DNA of 64,000 nt from Luteimonas cucumeris (GTDB lineage: Bacteria > Pseudomonadota > Gammaproteobacteria > Xanthomonadales > Xanthomonadaceae): positions 496,001-560,000 of the forward strand of contig NZ_VLKN01000001.1 in assembly GCF_007830035.1 (NCBI RefSeq). The letters are read 5' to 3'. The notes beneath the pieces were generated by a model. That model searched no databases. It was not told where the DNA came from and saw only the letters and a program-made list of their open reading frames with translations. The first letter of the stretch is position 1. Every line of letters begins with the position of its first letter. The translations under genes were made by a program, and so were the position numbers. Of the stretch, positions 16,749 through 26,986 are shown one piece after another.

Positions 16749-18881
16749 ATGCCGGCTTCCCACCGATTCGACGCAGGCGTCGATGTCGCACATCTTCCAC
16801 TGGGCACCTTGCCCGGCGTCGGCGCGCGCGTGGCCGAAAAGCTCGCTGCGCGCGGCCTGCTCACGCTGCAGGACCTGTGGCTGCAGCTGCCGCGCCGCTA
16901 TGAGGACCGTACCTCGATCACCCCGATCCGCGCGCTGCAGCCCGGCGTCGCGGCGCAGGTCGAGGGCCGCGTCGAGGCCGTCGAGCGCGGCTTCCGCTAC
17001 AAACCGATGCTGCGCGTGGCGATCGGCGACGATTCGCAGGCGACGCTGGTGCTGCGCTTCTTCCATTTCCGCGCCGTGCAGGTCGCGCAATTCCGGCCTG
17101 GTGCGCGCATCCGCTGCTATGGCGCGCCGCGCGCGGGCCAGCACGGGCTGGAAATCGTGCATCCAAGCTATCGGTTGCTGGATGACGACGCGGCCGGCGC
17201 GCTCGGCGAGCAGCTCGACCCGGTGTACCCGGCAATCGAGGGCATCGGCCCGGCGACGCTGCGCAAGCTGATCGGACTGGCGCTGGACCGGCTGCCCGAT
17301 GACGAGGCACTGGAACTGCTGCCGCCACCGCTGCGCGCACGCCTGCAATTGCCATCGCTGAAGCAGGCCTTGCTGACGTCGCATCGGCCGCCGCGCGACG
17401 CCGACCTCGCCGCGTTGTCGGCCGGCCTGCATCCGGCGCAGCAGCGGCTGGTGCTGGAAGAACTGCTGGCGCATCACCTCAGCCTGCGCCGGCAGCGCAT
17501 CGCCTTGCAGCAACAACGCGCGGCCGCGCTGGCGGACGCGGACGCGCTCGCCCTGCAACTGCAGGAGGCGTTGCCGTTTGCGCTGACCGGCGCACAGCAG
17601 CGCGTGTACCAGCAGGTGCGCAGCGACCTCGCCAGGCCAGTGCCGATGCTGCGCCTGGTACAGGGCGATGTCGGCAGCGGCAAGACCGTGGTCGCGGCGC
17701 TGGCGGCGTTGTTGGCGATCCAGGCCGGCAAGCAGGCCGCGCTGATGGCGCCGACCGAACTGCTGGCAGAGCAGCACCTGGCCAACCTGCGCGGCTGGCT
17801 GGAGCCGCTCGGCGTGCGCATCGCCTGGCTCGCCGGCAAGGTCACAGGCAAGGCGCGCGCGGGCGTGCTCGATGCCGTGGCCTCGGGCGCGGCACAGATG
17901 GTGGTCGGCACGCATGCGTTGATGCAGGACAACGTCGTCTTCCACGACCTGGCGCTGGCGATCGTCGACGAGCAGCATCGCTTCGGCGTGCACCAGCGCC
18001 TTGCGCTGCGCGACAAGGGCGTCCTTCGACAGGCTCAGGATGAGCGTGATGAGGGAAGCGTGCCGCACCAGCTGGTGATGACGGCCACGCCGATCCCGCG
18101 CACCCTGGCGATGGCGGCCTACGCCGATCTCGACGTGTCCGCGATCGATGAGCTGCCTCCGGGGCGCACTCCGGTGCAGACGGTGGTGCTCAGCGCCGAG
18201 CGCCGCCCGGAACTGATCGAACGCATCCGCGGCGCCTGCGCGGAAGGCCGGCAGGCGTACTGGGTGTGCACGCTGATCGACGACAGCGACGAAGTCATCG
18301 CGCAGGCCGCGCAGAGCACCTACGAGAACCTCTCGGCCTCGTTGCCGCAGCTGCGCGTCGGTCTCGTGCACGGCCGCATGAAGGCCAACGACAAGCAGGC
18401 GATGATGCGTGCGTTCAAGGACGGCGCGATCGACCTGCTGGTGGCGACCACCGTGATCGAGGTCGGCGTCGACGTGCCCAATGCGTCGCTGATGATCGTC
18501 GAGAATGCCGAGCGCCTGGGCCTGGCCCAGCTGCACCAGCTGCGTGGTCGCGTGGGGCGCGGCAGCGCGGCGTCGAGCTGCGTGTTGCTGTACCAGCCGC
18601 CGCTGTCGGCGATGGCGCGGCAGCGGCTGGAAACGATGCGCCAGACCAGCGACGGCTTCGTCATCGCCGAGAAGGACCTGGAACTGCGCGGCCCTGGCGA
18701 GCTGCTCGGCGTGCGCCAGACAGGCCTGGCCGCGTTCCGCGTCGCCGACCTGGCGCGCGACGCAGCATTGCTGCCGCAGGTGCGCGAGATCGCGGATGCG
18801 CTGCTGGCGGACTCGCCCGACATCGCCGACCGGATCGTGCAGCGCTGGGTGGGCGGCGCGGCCCGTTACGCGTCGGCCTGA
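16749..18881 (+). CDS. recG: ATP-dependent DNA helicase RecG
   Basis: The 710-residue helicase remodels stalled replication forks and Holliday junctions. It shows the wedge/OB region (PRRYEDRTSITPI), Walker A QGDVGSGKTVVA, the TELLAEQH motif, Walker B VDEQHRFGVHQR, motif III MTATPIPRT, ELPPGRTPVQT and motif VI QLRGRVGRG. One oddity: between DEQH and TATPIPRT the loop contains VLRQAQDERDEGSV, encoded by an in-frame copy of an intergenic-type repeat, about eight residues longer than in E. coli RecG. The frame stays open and all motifs are intact, so the protein is probably functional. The start is tentative, as no strong ribosome-binding site is visible. Confidence 0.94.
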   Translation: MPASHRFDAGVDVAHLPLGTLPGVGARVAEKLAARGLLTLQDLWLQLPRRYEDRTSITPIRALQPGVAAQVEGRVEAVERGFRYKPMLRVAIGDDSQATLVLRFFHFRAVQVAQFRPGARIRCYGAPRAGQHGLEIVHPSYRLLDDDAAGALGEQLDPVYPAIEGIGPATLRKLIGLALDRLPDDEALELLPPPLRARLQLPSLKQALLTSHRPPRDADLAALSAGLHPAQQRLVLEELLAHHLSLRRQRIALQQQRAAALADADALALQLQEALPFALTGAQQRVYQQVRSDLARPVPMLRLVQGDVGSGKTVVAALAALLAIQAGKQAALMAPTELLAEQHLANLRGWLEPLGVRIAWLAGKVTGKARAGVLDAVASGAAQMVVGTHALMQDNVVFHDLALAIVDEQHRFGVHQRLALRDKGVLRQAQDERDEGSVPHQLVMTATPIPRTLAMAAYADLDVSAIDELPPGRTPVQTVVLSAERRPELIERIRGACAEGRQAYWVCTLIDDSDEVIAQAAQSTYENLSASLPQLRVGLVHGRMKANDKQAMMRAFKDGAIDLLVATTVIEVGVDVPNASLMIVENAERLGLAQLHQLRGRVGRGSAASSCVLLYQPPLSAMARQRLETMRQTSDGFVIAEKDLELRGPGELLGVRQTGLAAFRVADLARDAALLPQVREIADALLADSPDIADRIVQRWVGGAARYASA
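18021..18046. repeat. Intergenic-type repeat embedded in recG
   Basis: The stretch beginning GTCCTTCGACAGGCTCAGGA is the widespread repeat whose translations (LRQAQDER in one strand, LSLSKD in the other) recur in proteobacterial genomes, normally between genes. Here it lies in frame within the helicase-domain loop of recG. Confidence 0.7.
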
Positions 18882-19020
18882 GGTGGTCGGCTGACTGTTC
18901 CCCTTCACTTGAATGCGGGATAGACGCGAAATTGCTTCTTGCAGCCGCTTTCGGGCGCAAGATCAAGCCCAATCCCCTTGGCCTTTTTGCAAAAGAGACC
19001 CAAGGCCGCAAGCTCTTCCC

Positions 19021-19062
19021 GATTCCCGATTCCCGATTCCCGATTCCCGATTCCCGATTCCC
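19021..19062. repeat. Six-copy GATTCCC tandem repeat
   Basis: There are six exact 7-bp units ending 13 bases before the nucleoside hydrolase start codon, followed by one degenerate unit (GACTGCT). Copy number in such heptads can change by slippage. No Shine-Dalgarno sequence is seen between the array and the ATG. The rest of the 18882-19075 gap shows no gene. Confidence 0.9.
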
Positions 19063-19075
19063 GACTGCTGATCCC

Positions 19076-20014
19076 ATGACCAACACAATCCCCCTGCTGA
19101 TCGATACCGACCCCGGCGTCGACGATGCACTCGCGCTGCTGATGGCGTTCAACGACACCCGCCACGACATCGTCGGCCTGACCGTCACAGCCGGCAACGT
19201 CGGCCTGCAGCACACCGTGCGCAACGCGCTGAAGCTGTGCGAGGTCGCCGGGCGGCATGACATTCCGGTCCATGCCGGCAGCGCGTCGCCGCTGCTGCAT
19301 CCATCGCCGGATGCGGGCTATGTGCACGGCCGCGATGGCTTCGGCGATGTCGGTCATCCGCCACCGCGGCGCGAGGCAGAGGCCGAGCATGCCGCGCTTG
19401 CCATCCTGCGCCTGTCGCGCGAGCACGCAGGCCGGCTGCTGTTGGTCGCGCTGGGCCCTTTGACCAACATCGCGCTGGCGCTGAAGCTCGATCCGACCCT
19501 GCCCCAGCGCATCGCGCGGCTGGTGATCATGGGCGGCGCCGTCAGCAGCCACGGCAACATCACGCCTGCCGCCGAGTTCAACATCCACTTCGACCCGGAG
19601 GCGGCGCACATCGTGGTCGAAGCCTTCCCACGCTTCGACCTGGTCGACTGGGAGGCGGTGCTGGTGCATGGCCTGCAGCAGCGCGAGGTCGACAGCTGGC
19701 TGAGCGTCGACTCGCCGCGGGCGCGGTTCTACGACATGATTTCGCGCCAGACCCGGGCCTGGTCGGCCGAGCGCCGCGGCGAGCGCTGGCATTCGGCCGA
19801 TGCCCTGGCGATGGCCCATGCCCTGCATCCGGACGCCGCCACACAGATGCTGGAACGCCCGGTCGCGGTCGAACTGGCGGGCCGGCTGACTCGGGGTGCG
19901 ACCCTGGTCGACTGGTTGCGGCAGGGCGGACAACCGGACAATGCCGCCATCCTGATGGCCTACGACCAGGACCGCTTCCAGACCCTGATCCGAGAGGCCC
20001 TGGCCGCCCGTTGA
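19076..20014 (+). CDS. Nucleoside hydrolase (IunH/RihA-like)
   Basis: The 312-residue enzyme carries the calcium-binding signature LLIDTDPGVDDALALL (D10, D14, D15 region), the VTAGNVGL segment, the ALGPLTNIALAL motif, the IMGGAV glycine motif with AEFNIHFDPEAA, and the C-terminal aspartate region HSADALAMA. Members cleave purine or pyrimidine ribonucleosides to base and ribose for salvage; substrate preference cannot be set here. The ATG at 19076 directly follows the GATTCCC array. Confidence 0.92.
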   Translation: MTNTIPLLIDTDPGVDDALALLMAFNDTRHDIVGLTVTAGNVGLQHTVRNALKLCEVAGRHDIPVHAGSASPLLHPSPDAGYVHGRDGFGDVGHPPPRREAEAEHAALAILRLSREHAGRLLLVALGPLTNIALALKLDPTLPQRIARLVIMGGAVSSHGNITPAAEFNIHFDPEAAHIVVEAFPRFDLVDWEAVLVHGLQQREVDSWLSVDSPRARFYDMISRQTRAWSAERRGERWHSADALAMAHALHPDAATQMLERPVAVELAGRLTRGATLVDWLRQGGQPDNAAILMAYDQDRFQTLIREALAAR

Positions 20015-20029
20015 GGCGAGCAGGGGTAT

Positions 20030-20059
20030 TTGCGCCGCAGGGAAGTATCGGTCTACAAT
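20030..20059 (+). promoter_or_regulatory. Putative rpmE2 promoter (TTGCGC-18-TACAAT)
   Basis: TTGCGC at 20030-20035 and TACAAT at 20054-20059 are 18 bp apart, identical in sequence and spacing to the candidate rpoZ promoter. The leader to the ATG would be about 27 bases. A second TATAAT at 20076-20081 lies too close to the start to be the main -10. Confidence 0.45.
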
Positions 20060-20092
20060 ATCCGACTTCCCTGCATATAATTGGTGCCCGCC

Positions 20093-20335
20093 ATGAAAGA
20101 CGGCGTACATCCCGAATACCGCGCTGTCGTCTTCCAGGACGTCACTTCGGACTTCAAGTTCCTGACCCGCTCGACCCTCTCCAGCAAGGAGACGGTGAAG
20201 TGGGAGGACGGCAACGAGTATCCGCTCGTCAAGATCGAAGTCTCGTCGGCATCGCATCCGTTCTATACCGGCCAGCACAAGGTGATGGACACCAGCGGCC
20301 GTATCGACAAGTTCAAGCGTCGCTATACCAAGTAA
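20093..20335 (+). CDS. rpmE2: 50S ribosomal protein L31 type B
   Basis: The 80-residue protein has the L31 signature [18 protein letters not shown], the [12 protein letters not shown] motif and a basic C-terminus (DKFKRRYTK). It lacks the CxxC zinc ligands, so it is the zinc-independent type B paralogue, often induced under zinc limitation through Zur. I see no clear Zur box. The start at 20093 gives the family length; a GTG at 20081 is possible but less likely. It is upstream of gltA, separated by a terminator. Confidence 0.95.
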   Translation: MKDGVHPEYRAVVFQDVTSDFKFLTRSTLSSKETVKWEDGNEYPLVKIEVSSASHPFYTGQHKVMDTSGRIDKFKRRYTK

Positions 20336-20360
20336 GCGTTCGAGCCAGGTCTCGCCGCAG

Positions 20361-20390
20361 CGGCCGCCCTCGGGCGGCCGTTCGCGTTTT
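20361..20390 (+). terminator. Probable terminator after rpmE2
   Basis: A GC-rich 8-9 bp stem (CGGCCGCCC / GGGCGGCCG, 20361-20380) is followed by TTCGCGTTTT, a moderate T-rich tail. The next 180 bp before gltA hold a short palindrome (20398-20411) and an extended -10-like TGCGATAAT near 20473-20481. Confidence 0.65.
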
Positions 20391-20568
20391 CGTAGTAGCG
20401 CATCGATGCGCGCTCGAATCCGCCCGCTCGCGGCGATAGGACTTTCGTTTAGAGCCCTGCCTCGGACGGCTATGCGATAATTGCTGCGACGCGGCAACGC
20501 CGCGCTTCCGTCCCTAACCGCCGTCCTGCCGTCCATGGGGATGCGCGCGGCCTTTGAGGAGCACGTTC

Positions 20569-21858
20569 GTGTCCGAACTGGATCAAGTCACCCTGAATGC
20601 CGGCGACAAGGCCGTCGCCCTGCCGGTGCTCAAGCCCACACTAGGCAACAGCTGCATCGACATCGCCAAGCTGCCGAAGGAAACCGGCTGCTTCACCTAC
20701 GACCCCGGCTTCACCGCCACCGCTGCCTGCAAATCGGCCATCACCTATATCGATGGCGATGCCGGCGTGCTGCTGTATCGCGGTTATCCGATCGAGCAGC
20801 TTGCCAACCAGTCGAGCTTCCTCGAAGTCGCCTACCTGCTCATGAACGGCGAGCTGCCGAACAAGACGCAGTTCGACGCCTTCGATCACGAAGTCGCGCA
20901 TCACACGATGATGCACGAGGCATTCAAGAACTTCCTCGGCGGCTTCCGCCACGACGCGCATCCGATGGCGATGATGGTCGGCATGGTCGGCTCGATGGCC
21001 AGCTTCTACCACAACACGCTCGATCTCGAAGATCCGGAACAGCGCCGCTTGGCCGCGATCCGCCTGATCGCCAAGGTGCCGACGATCGCCGCCGCCTGCC
21101 ACCGTTATTCGATCGGCTGGCCGGTGCGTTTCCCGCGCAACAACCTGGAATACGTCGACCGCTTCCTGCACATGATGTTCGAGGTGCCGAGCGAGCCGCT
21201 GGAACTGCCGCCGGTTGCCGCCAAGGCGCTGGATCTGCTGTTCATCCTGCACGCCGACCACGAGCAGAACGCATCGACTTCCACCGTTCGTCTGGTCGGC
21301 TCCACCGGCGCCAATCCCTACGCCTGCGTCGCCGCCGGCGTAGCCGCGCTGTGGGGGCCGGCGCACGGCGGCGCCAACGAGGCGGTGCTGAAGATGCTGG
21401 CCGAGATCGGCGACGTGAAGAACGTGCAGTCGGCGGTCGACAAGGCCAAGGACAAGGAATCGGGCTTCCGGCTGATGGGCTTCGGCCATCGCGTCTACAA
21501 GAACTTCGACCCGCGCGCCAAGATCATCCGCGAGATGTGCCACCAGGTGCTCAACGAGCTGGGCGTCAACGATCCGCTGCTGGACGTGGCGATGAAGCTG
21601 GAAGAAGCGGCGCTGAAGGACGACTACTTCGTGCAGCGCAAGCTTTACCCGAACGTCGACTTCTACAGCGGCATCATCTACAAGGCGCTGAAGATCCCGA
21701 CCGAGATGTTCACGGTGATGTTCGCGATAGCCCGCACCGCCGGCTGGGTTGCGCACTGGCTGGAACAGCAGGAAGATCCGGAAGCCAAAATCGGTCGTCC
21801 GCGACAGATCTACACCGGCTACGACAAACGCGAATACGTGGGCGTCGACAAGCGCTGA
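20569..21858 (+). CDS. gltA: Type II citrate synthase
   Basis: The 429-residue enzyme condenses acetyl-CoA and oxaloacetate, the first TCA-cycle step. Signatures present are [34 protein letters not shown], the oxaloacetate/CoA region [18 protein letters not shown] and the catalytic histidine loop [13 protein letters not shown], with the late aspartate near VDFYSGI. The GTG at 20569 is preferred because a GAGGA ribosome-binding site lies eight bases upstream and the sequence VSELDQVTL fits the family; a TTG at 20554 is the alternative. A strong terminator follows. Confidence 0.96.
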   Translation: MSELDQVTLNAGDKAVALPVLKPTLGNSCIDIAKLPKETGCFTYDPGFTATAACKSAITYIDGDAGVLLYRGYPIEQLANQSSFLEVAYLLMNGELPNKTQFDAFDHEVAHHTMMHEAFKNFLGGFRHDAHPMAMMVGMVGSMASFYHNTLDLEDPEQRRLAAIRLIAKVPTIAAACHRYSIGWPVRFPRNNLEYVDRFLHMMFEVPSEPLELPPVAAKALDLLFILHADHEQNASTSTVRLVGSTGANPYACVAAGVAALWGPAHGGANEAVLKMLAEIGDVKNVQSAVDKAKDKESGFRLMGFGHRVYKNFDPRAKIIREMCHQVLNELGVNDPLLDVAMKLEEAALKDDYFVQRKLYPNVDFYSGIIYKALKIPTEMFTVMFAIARTAGWVAHWLEQQEDPEAKIGRPRQIYTGYDKREYVGVDKR

Positions 21859-21883
21859 CCGGCAACGCTTCGACACGCAGGAA

Positions 21884-21916
21884 AAACGCCCCGCCATCGC
21901 GGGGCGTTTGTGTTTT
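21884..21916 (+). terminator. Rho-independent terminator after gltA
   Basis: An 11-bp stem (AAACGCCCCGC / GCGGGGCGTTT, 21884-21909) with a four-base loop is A-rich before and followed by GTGTTTT. It can also serve the convergent gene ending at 21930. Confidence 0.85.
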
Positions 21917-21929
21917 CGGCTCCAGCGAA

Positions 21930-22406
21930 CTATCGCGCCGGGGCACGGGGACTGGCCGGGCGGATCATGGCGCACACATGCGTCGTGCATCGCGAAGTGG
22001 TGACTGCCAGCACGCTTGTTCCGGGCTGGTTTTCGAGACGCTGGAGAATTCGGTTCCGCTGCAGGTTCGCGTAACGGTCGTGGACACTCTTGACGTCGGT
22101 GCGCTTTCCAAAAAGCGCATCCGCTTCATCGAAGAGAAGAATGGCACCAGACTCGCGGGCCGCCTCGAATGTTCTCGACAGGTTCTTTTCCGTCTCGCGG
22201 ACATACCTGCTGACGATCCGCGCAAGTTCGATCCGTTGGAGGGGACGTTCCAGATCGCGGGCGAATCGTGATGCCAGAACGGAGCGTTCGCGTGCCGTGG
22301 CCGCATACAGCGCGACCAGCGTGCCGCCAGCATCGTCCTGCAGGCGGCGAAGCAACTGGCCATAGCGGCGACTTCCGTGATGCACGGACAGGACCCGGGT
22401 TTCCAT
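21930..22406 (-). CDS. Degenerate AAA+ ATPase-like protein
   Basis: The 158-residue protein aligns by eye with the core of AAA+ ATPases of the SRYVRETEKNL...LLFDEADALFGKR type, with Walker B (LLFDEADALF) and the DVKSVHDRYAN segment kept. The Walker A region is lost: where GxxGTGKT is expected it reads AATARERS. The sensor-1 asparagine region (normally LATN) reads LAVTTSR, and the protein ends soon after, without the lid domain. It is therefore unlikely to hydrolyse ATP alone; it may be a vestige or a regulatory pseudo-ATPase. It follows the next gene by 16 bp on the same strand. Confidence 0.6.
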   Translation of the reverse strand: METRVLSVHHGSRRYGQLLRRLQDDAGGTLVALYAATARERSVLASRFARDLERPLQRIELARIVSRYVRETEKNLSRTFEAARESGAILLFDEADALFGKRTDVKSVHDRYANLQRNRILQRLENQPGTSVLAVTTSRCTTHVCAMIRPASPRAPAR

Positions 22407-22422
22407 CAGTGCGCCGCGCCGC

Positions 22423-23070
22423 TCAGGTTCCAGTCTCGTAGCCCGCAATCTCGTCCTCCGCCAACAGCTGGCGCAGCTGCGATGCGGACGCACGTCTCAT
22501 CGGTTTCTCGTCGATGCCCGACAGCGGCGCCTGGCGCAGCACGTCGGCAGGCAGCACGGTCAGGTCGAAGGTCAGTTCCTCGGCGCTGAACAGCCACACC
22601 GGGAAATCGTCGCTGCGCTCGCGGTCCAGCCGCAGGCGGCGCGTGCGCGATTCGGCGGGAATGCGGTGTTCTTCCAGGAAACGCGGCACCGCATCGGCAT
22701 CGTCCGCATGCAGCTGCAGCATGACCGGTGCATTGGTATCGGCCGTGCCATCCAATACCGGGCCGACCAGGCGCGCATCGAATGGCGCGAAGAATTCCAG
22801 CGCGCGCAAGGCGGCCTCGCGGCGCGCGCGCAGGCCGGTCGCCTGTGCGTCGCCAAGGAACAGGCGCTGGTATTCGCGCAGTGCGTCCTCGATCTCGCGA
22901 TTGCGCGGCAGCGAGGCGTCGTCGTGGATTCCCAGTCGCTGCGCTGCTTTCAGCTTTGCCTGGTGGAAATCGCGGATGCCGCTTTCGGCCATCAGGCGCG
23001 CGGCTTCGTGGGCGAGGCGATGGCGGCGCTCGCGGATGCGCGTCTCGGCATGCTGACGGGCGTGTCGCAC
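22423..23070 (-). CDS. Uncharacterised conserved protein, possibly nucleotidyltransferase-like
   Basis: This predicted 215-residue soluble protein is largely helical in the first half (RHARQHAETRIRERRHRLAH, REIEDALREYQRLF). Its second half has a pattern of strands (LVGPVLDGTADTNAPVMLQL ... FDLTVLPADVLRQ ... EKPMRRAS) that resembles a nucleotidyltransferase-like fold seen in an unnamed proteobacterial family. I cannot assign a function. The GTG at 23070 was chosen because GGGAG lies six bases upstream; longer in-frame reading to 23184 crosses unrelated sequence. It forms a two-gene unit with the degenerate AAA+ gene. Confidence 0.6.
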   Translation of the reverse strand: MRHARQHAETRIRERRHRLAHEAARLMAESGIRDFHQAKLKAAQRLGIHDDASLPRNREIEDALREYQRLFLGDAQATGLRARREAALRALEFFAPFDARLVGPVLDGTADTNAPVMLQLHADDADAVPRFLEEHRIPAESRTRRLRLDRERSDDFPVWLFSAEELTFDLTVLPADVLRQAPLSGIDEKPMRRASASQLRQLLAEDEIAGYETGT

Positions 23071-23205
23071 GGCAAGCTCCCGATCAAAGCCTGTTGCGAC
23101 TGTACATCGTTTGAGTGCGCAGGACGCGTGACAGCCGCGGCCACGTGGGGCGGGTCCGGCCCGCCACCGCCATTCCACTTTCACGGCAATGGTGGTTTGG
23201 ACTCA

Positions 23206-23225
23206 AGGCGGGCCTGGGCCCGCCT
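23206..23225 (-). terminator. Hairpin just after mrcA
   Basis: An 8-bp GC-rich stem (AGGCGGGC / GCCCGCCT) with a four-base loop lies three bases past the mrcA stop in the direction of transcription. Only a weak T-rich tail follows, so terminator function is moderately supported. Confidence 0.45.
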
Positions 23226-23228
23226 GCC

Positions 23229-25703
23229 TCAGAAGATATCGAACGCAGCCTCGTCCGGCACCTGTTCGGTATCGTAATTGGTGTAGGTTTCCATGCGCTC
23301 GAGGTCTTCGACCTTGACGAACTCGGTGATGCCCCCACTGCCCTCCGGCAACAGCGTGCCGTTCGCACCCACCGACACTTCCACCATGCCTGCCGGTGGT
23401 TCGTTGCTGGCGATCGGAACGTCTTTCAGCGCCACGCGCATGTAGTCGATCCAGATCGGCAGCGCCGCCTTGCCTCCGTACTCGCGGTAACCGAGTGAGC
23501 GGAAGTCGTCGCGCCCCACCCACACGGTGGTCGCGAGATTGCCGCCGAAACCGGAGAACCAGGCATCGCGGTGGTCGTTGGTGGAACCTGTCTTGCCGGC
23601 GATGTCCTCGCGGCCCAGTACCTTGGCGGCGGTGCCGGTGCCGCGCAGCACGACGTCGCGCATCATCGATACCAGCTGGTAGGCGACGCGCTCGTCGATC
23701 GCCCGCGGCGCCAGTACCCTGTCGGCACCGACGGCGGTCGGTTGCGCCGCCGCGGGCGTATCGCCTTCCTTGGTCGGCTGTTTCGATTCGGCGGGCTTGG
23801 CTTGCGTAACCGCAGGGCCGAGGTTGAAGCCATCGACGATGTGCGAGGCGGTCCGTTCCTGGCCGGCGCGCTGTCCACAGCTGCGGCAGGCGGCGGCCGG
23901 CTTTTCCTTGAAGATCAGCTTGCCATCGCGATCCTTGACCTCGTCGATGAACCAGGCCTTGACCTGGAAGCCGCCGTTGGCGAACACCGCGTAACCGCGC
24001 GCGATATCCAGCGGCGCCAGCGAGGCGGTGCCCAGCGACATCGACAGGTTCGGCGGCAGCTGCGCCTCGTCGAAACCGAAATGGCTGATGTAACGGCGTG
24101 CGTAATCGACGCCGATCGCATCCAGCAGGCGCACCGACACCAGGTTGCGCGACTGCACCAGTGCTTCGCGCAGACGCATCGGGCCGCGGAAGCGGCCGTC
24201 GTCGTTCTGCGGGCGCCACATGTGGCCACGGCGGTCGCGGAACACCACCGGCGCATCGAGCACGATCGAGGCGGGATTGAAGCCGCGCTCGAACGCCGCC
24301 GCGTACAGGAACGGCTTGAAGCTGGAGCCGGGCTGGCGACGCGCCTGGGTGGCGCGGTTGAACTTGTTGCCGGCAAAACTGAAACCACCGATCAGCGCGC
24401 GCAACGCGCCGGTTTCCGGTTCCAGCGAAACCAGCGTGGCCTGGGCGCGCGGCAGCTGGTCCACCAGCCATTCGCCTTCCTTCTCGCCACGACGGATGCG
24501 TGCCAGGTCGCCGCGCTTGTACAGCGCCGCCGGGCTCTTGCCGGGCCATTTCGCGCCGGCGGAGGCGGGGAGCGTCAATTCGCTGCCGTCGGCCAGCACC
24601 AAGGTCGCGCTGCCGTCCCTGCCGGTGGCGGTGACGATGGCCGGTACCAGGCCTGCCTGCGCCGGGATGCCGGACAGGCGTGCGGCGATCGCGGTGATGG
24701 TCTCGCCGTCGGCCAGGTCGAAATGCCGCTCGACCTTGTTCCAGCCGTGGCGGTGGTCGTAGACGCGCAGGCCCTGGTGCACCGCGACGTCAGCGGCTTG
24801 CTGCATCGTCGGATCGATGGTGGTGGTGACGTGGTAGCCCTTGGTGAGAACGTCGCCGCCATAGCGCGCGATCATTTCCCGCCGCACCATTTCCGCCACA
24901 TACGGCGCATACACCTCGGTCGGACGTTCGTGCGGCGCGGCGTGCATCGGCTGGGCCTTGGCCTGGGCGGCCTCGGCGGGGCTGATGTACTGCAGTTCCG
25001 CCATCCGGTCGAGAATGTAGTCGCGGCGGATGCGATTGCGTTCGGGATTGCTGAGCGGATTGCCGCTGGACGGGAACTTCGGTACGCCGGCAAGCGTGGC
25101 GATCTCGTCCAGCGTCAACTGCTGCAGCGACTTGCCGTAGTAGTACTCCGCGGCTGCGCCGATGCCGTAGGCGCGATTGCCGAAGAAGCTCTTGTTGAGA
25201 TACAGCTCGAAGATCTCGTCCTTGCTCAGCTCGCGCTCCATCTTGATCGCCAGCAGGATCTCCGCCAGCTTGCGCGTGTAGCTGTATTCCGAGCTCAGGA
25301 AATACTGCTTCACGACCTGCTGGGTGATGGTGGAGCCGCCGGGCACGCGCTTGTCGTCGGTGGTAGCCAGTAGCCAGACCGCGCGTGCGATGCCCTTGTA
25401 GTCGACGCCGTGATGCTTGTAGAAGCGCGCATCCTCGATCGCGATGAACGCCTGCTTGACCCGGTCCGGCACCTCGTCGATCTTCACCGGATAACGCCGG
25501 CTCTCGCCGAACAGCGCCATCAGCCGGCCATCGCGGGCATAGACGTACATCGGCTCCTGCAGCTCGACGTCGCGCAGTGTCTGCGCGTCCGGGAGCTTCG
25601 AGGTGACCACGTAATAGAGCGTGCCGGCGGCCAGCAGGCCAAGCAGCATCAGGCCGGCGGAGGCGAGCAGCCCCCAGCGCAGCAAACGTCGGAATTGGGA
25701 CAT
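23229..25703 (-). CDS. mrcA: Penicillin-binding protein 1A
   Basis: The 824-residue bifunctional peptidoglycan synthase has a short cytoplasmic tail, one membrane anchor (about residues 10-32), a glycosyltransferase domain with the catalytic glutamate in [14 protein letters not shown] (E90), STITQQ and the [22 protein letters not shown] block, an OB-like insert, and a transpeptidase domain with S460-S-F-K463, the SRN motif (VQSRNLVSV) and [12 protein letters not shown] (near residue 702). It polymerises and crosslinks cell-wall glycan in the periplasm. It is divergent from pilMNOPQ, a neighbourhood conserved in many gammaproteobacteria. Confidence 0.96.
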   Translation of the reverse strand: MSQFRRLLRWGLLASAGLMLLGLLAAGTLYYVVTSKLPDAQTLRDVELQEPMYVYARDGRLMALFGESRRYPVKIDEVPDRVKQAFIAIEDARFYKHHGVDYKGIARAVWLLATTDDKRVPGGSTITQQVVKQYFLSSEYSYTRKLAEILLAIKMERELSKDEIFELYLNKSFFGNRAYGIGAAAEYYYGKSLQQLTLDEIATLAGVPKFPSSGNPLSNPERNRIRRDYILDRMAELQYISPAEAAQAKAQPMHAAPHERPTEVYAPYVAEMVRREMIARYGGDVLTKGYHVTTTIDPTMQQAADVAVHQGLRVYDHRHGWNKVERHFDLADGETITAIAARLSGIPAQAGLVPAIVTATGRDGSATLVLADGSELTLPASAGAKWPGKSPAALYKRGDLARIRRGEKEGEWLVDQLPRAQATLVSLEPETGALRALIGGFSFAGNKFNRATQARRQPGSSFKPFLYAAAFERGFNPASIVLDAPVVFRDRRGHMWRPQNDDGRFRGPMRLREALVQSRNLVSVRLLDAIGVDYARRYISHFGFDEAQLPPNLSMSLGTASLAPLDIARGYAVFANGGFQVKAWFIDEVKDRDGKLIFKEKPAAACRSCGQRAGQERTASHIVDGFNLGPAVTQAKPAESKQPTKEGDTPAAAQPTAVGADRVLAPRAIDERVAYQLVSMMRDVVLRGTGTAAKVLGREDIAGKTGSTNDHRDAWFSGFGGNLATTVWVGRDDFRSLGYREYGGKAALPIWIDYMRVALKDVPIASNEPPAGMVEVSVGANGTLLPEGSGGITEFVKVEDLERMETYTNYDTEQVPDEAAFDIF

Positions 25704-25903
25704 GGAGCGGGCGGCTTCCGATTGCGGATGTCGTAGTCGCGGAGTATAGATGACGCGGGGACCGGGGCCGCCTGACCGACAAGGGCAGTCCCGGCGTTTA
25801 ATGGGCGATCACGGTCACAGCTCGACCATCCCGGCAAGTGGGGGGGATTGTCAGACTGTGAAAAGTCCGTTATTTAATGTGTCCACGCAGTATGTGCTTG
25901 TAA

Positions 25904-26985
<1,082 letters not shown>

Positions 26986-26986
<1 letters not shown>

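Noticed and set aside
18009-18069. Frameshift or pseudogene in recG
   Set aside because: The inserted repeat keeps the frame, and all downstream helicase motifs are intact.
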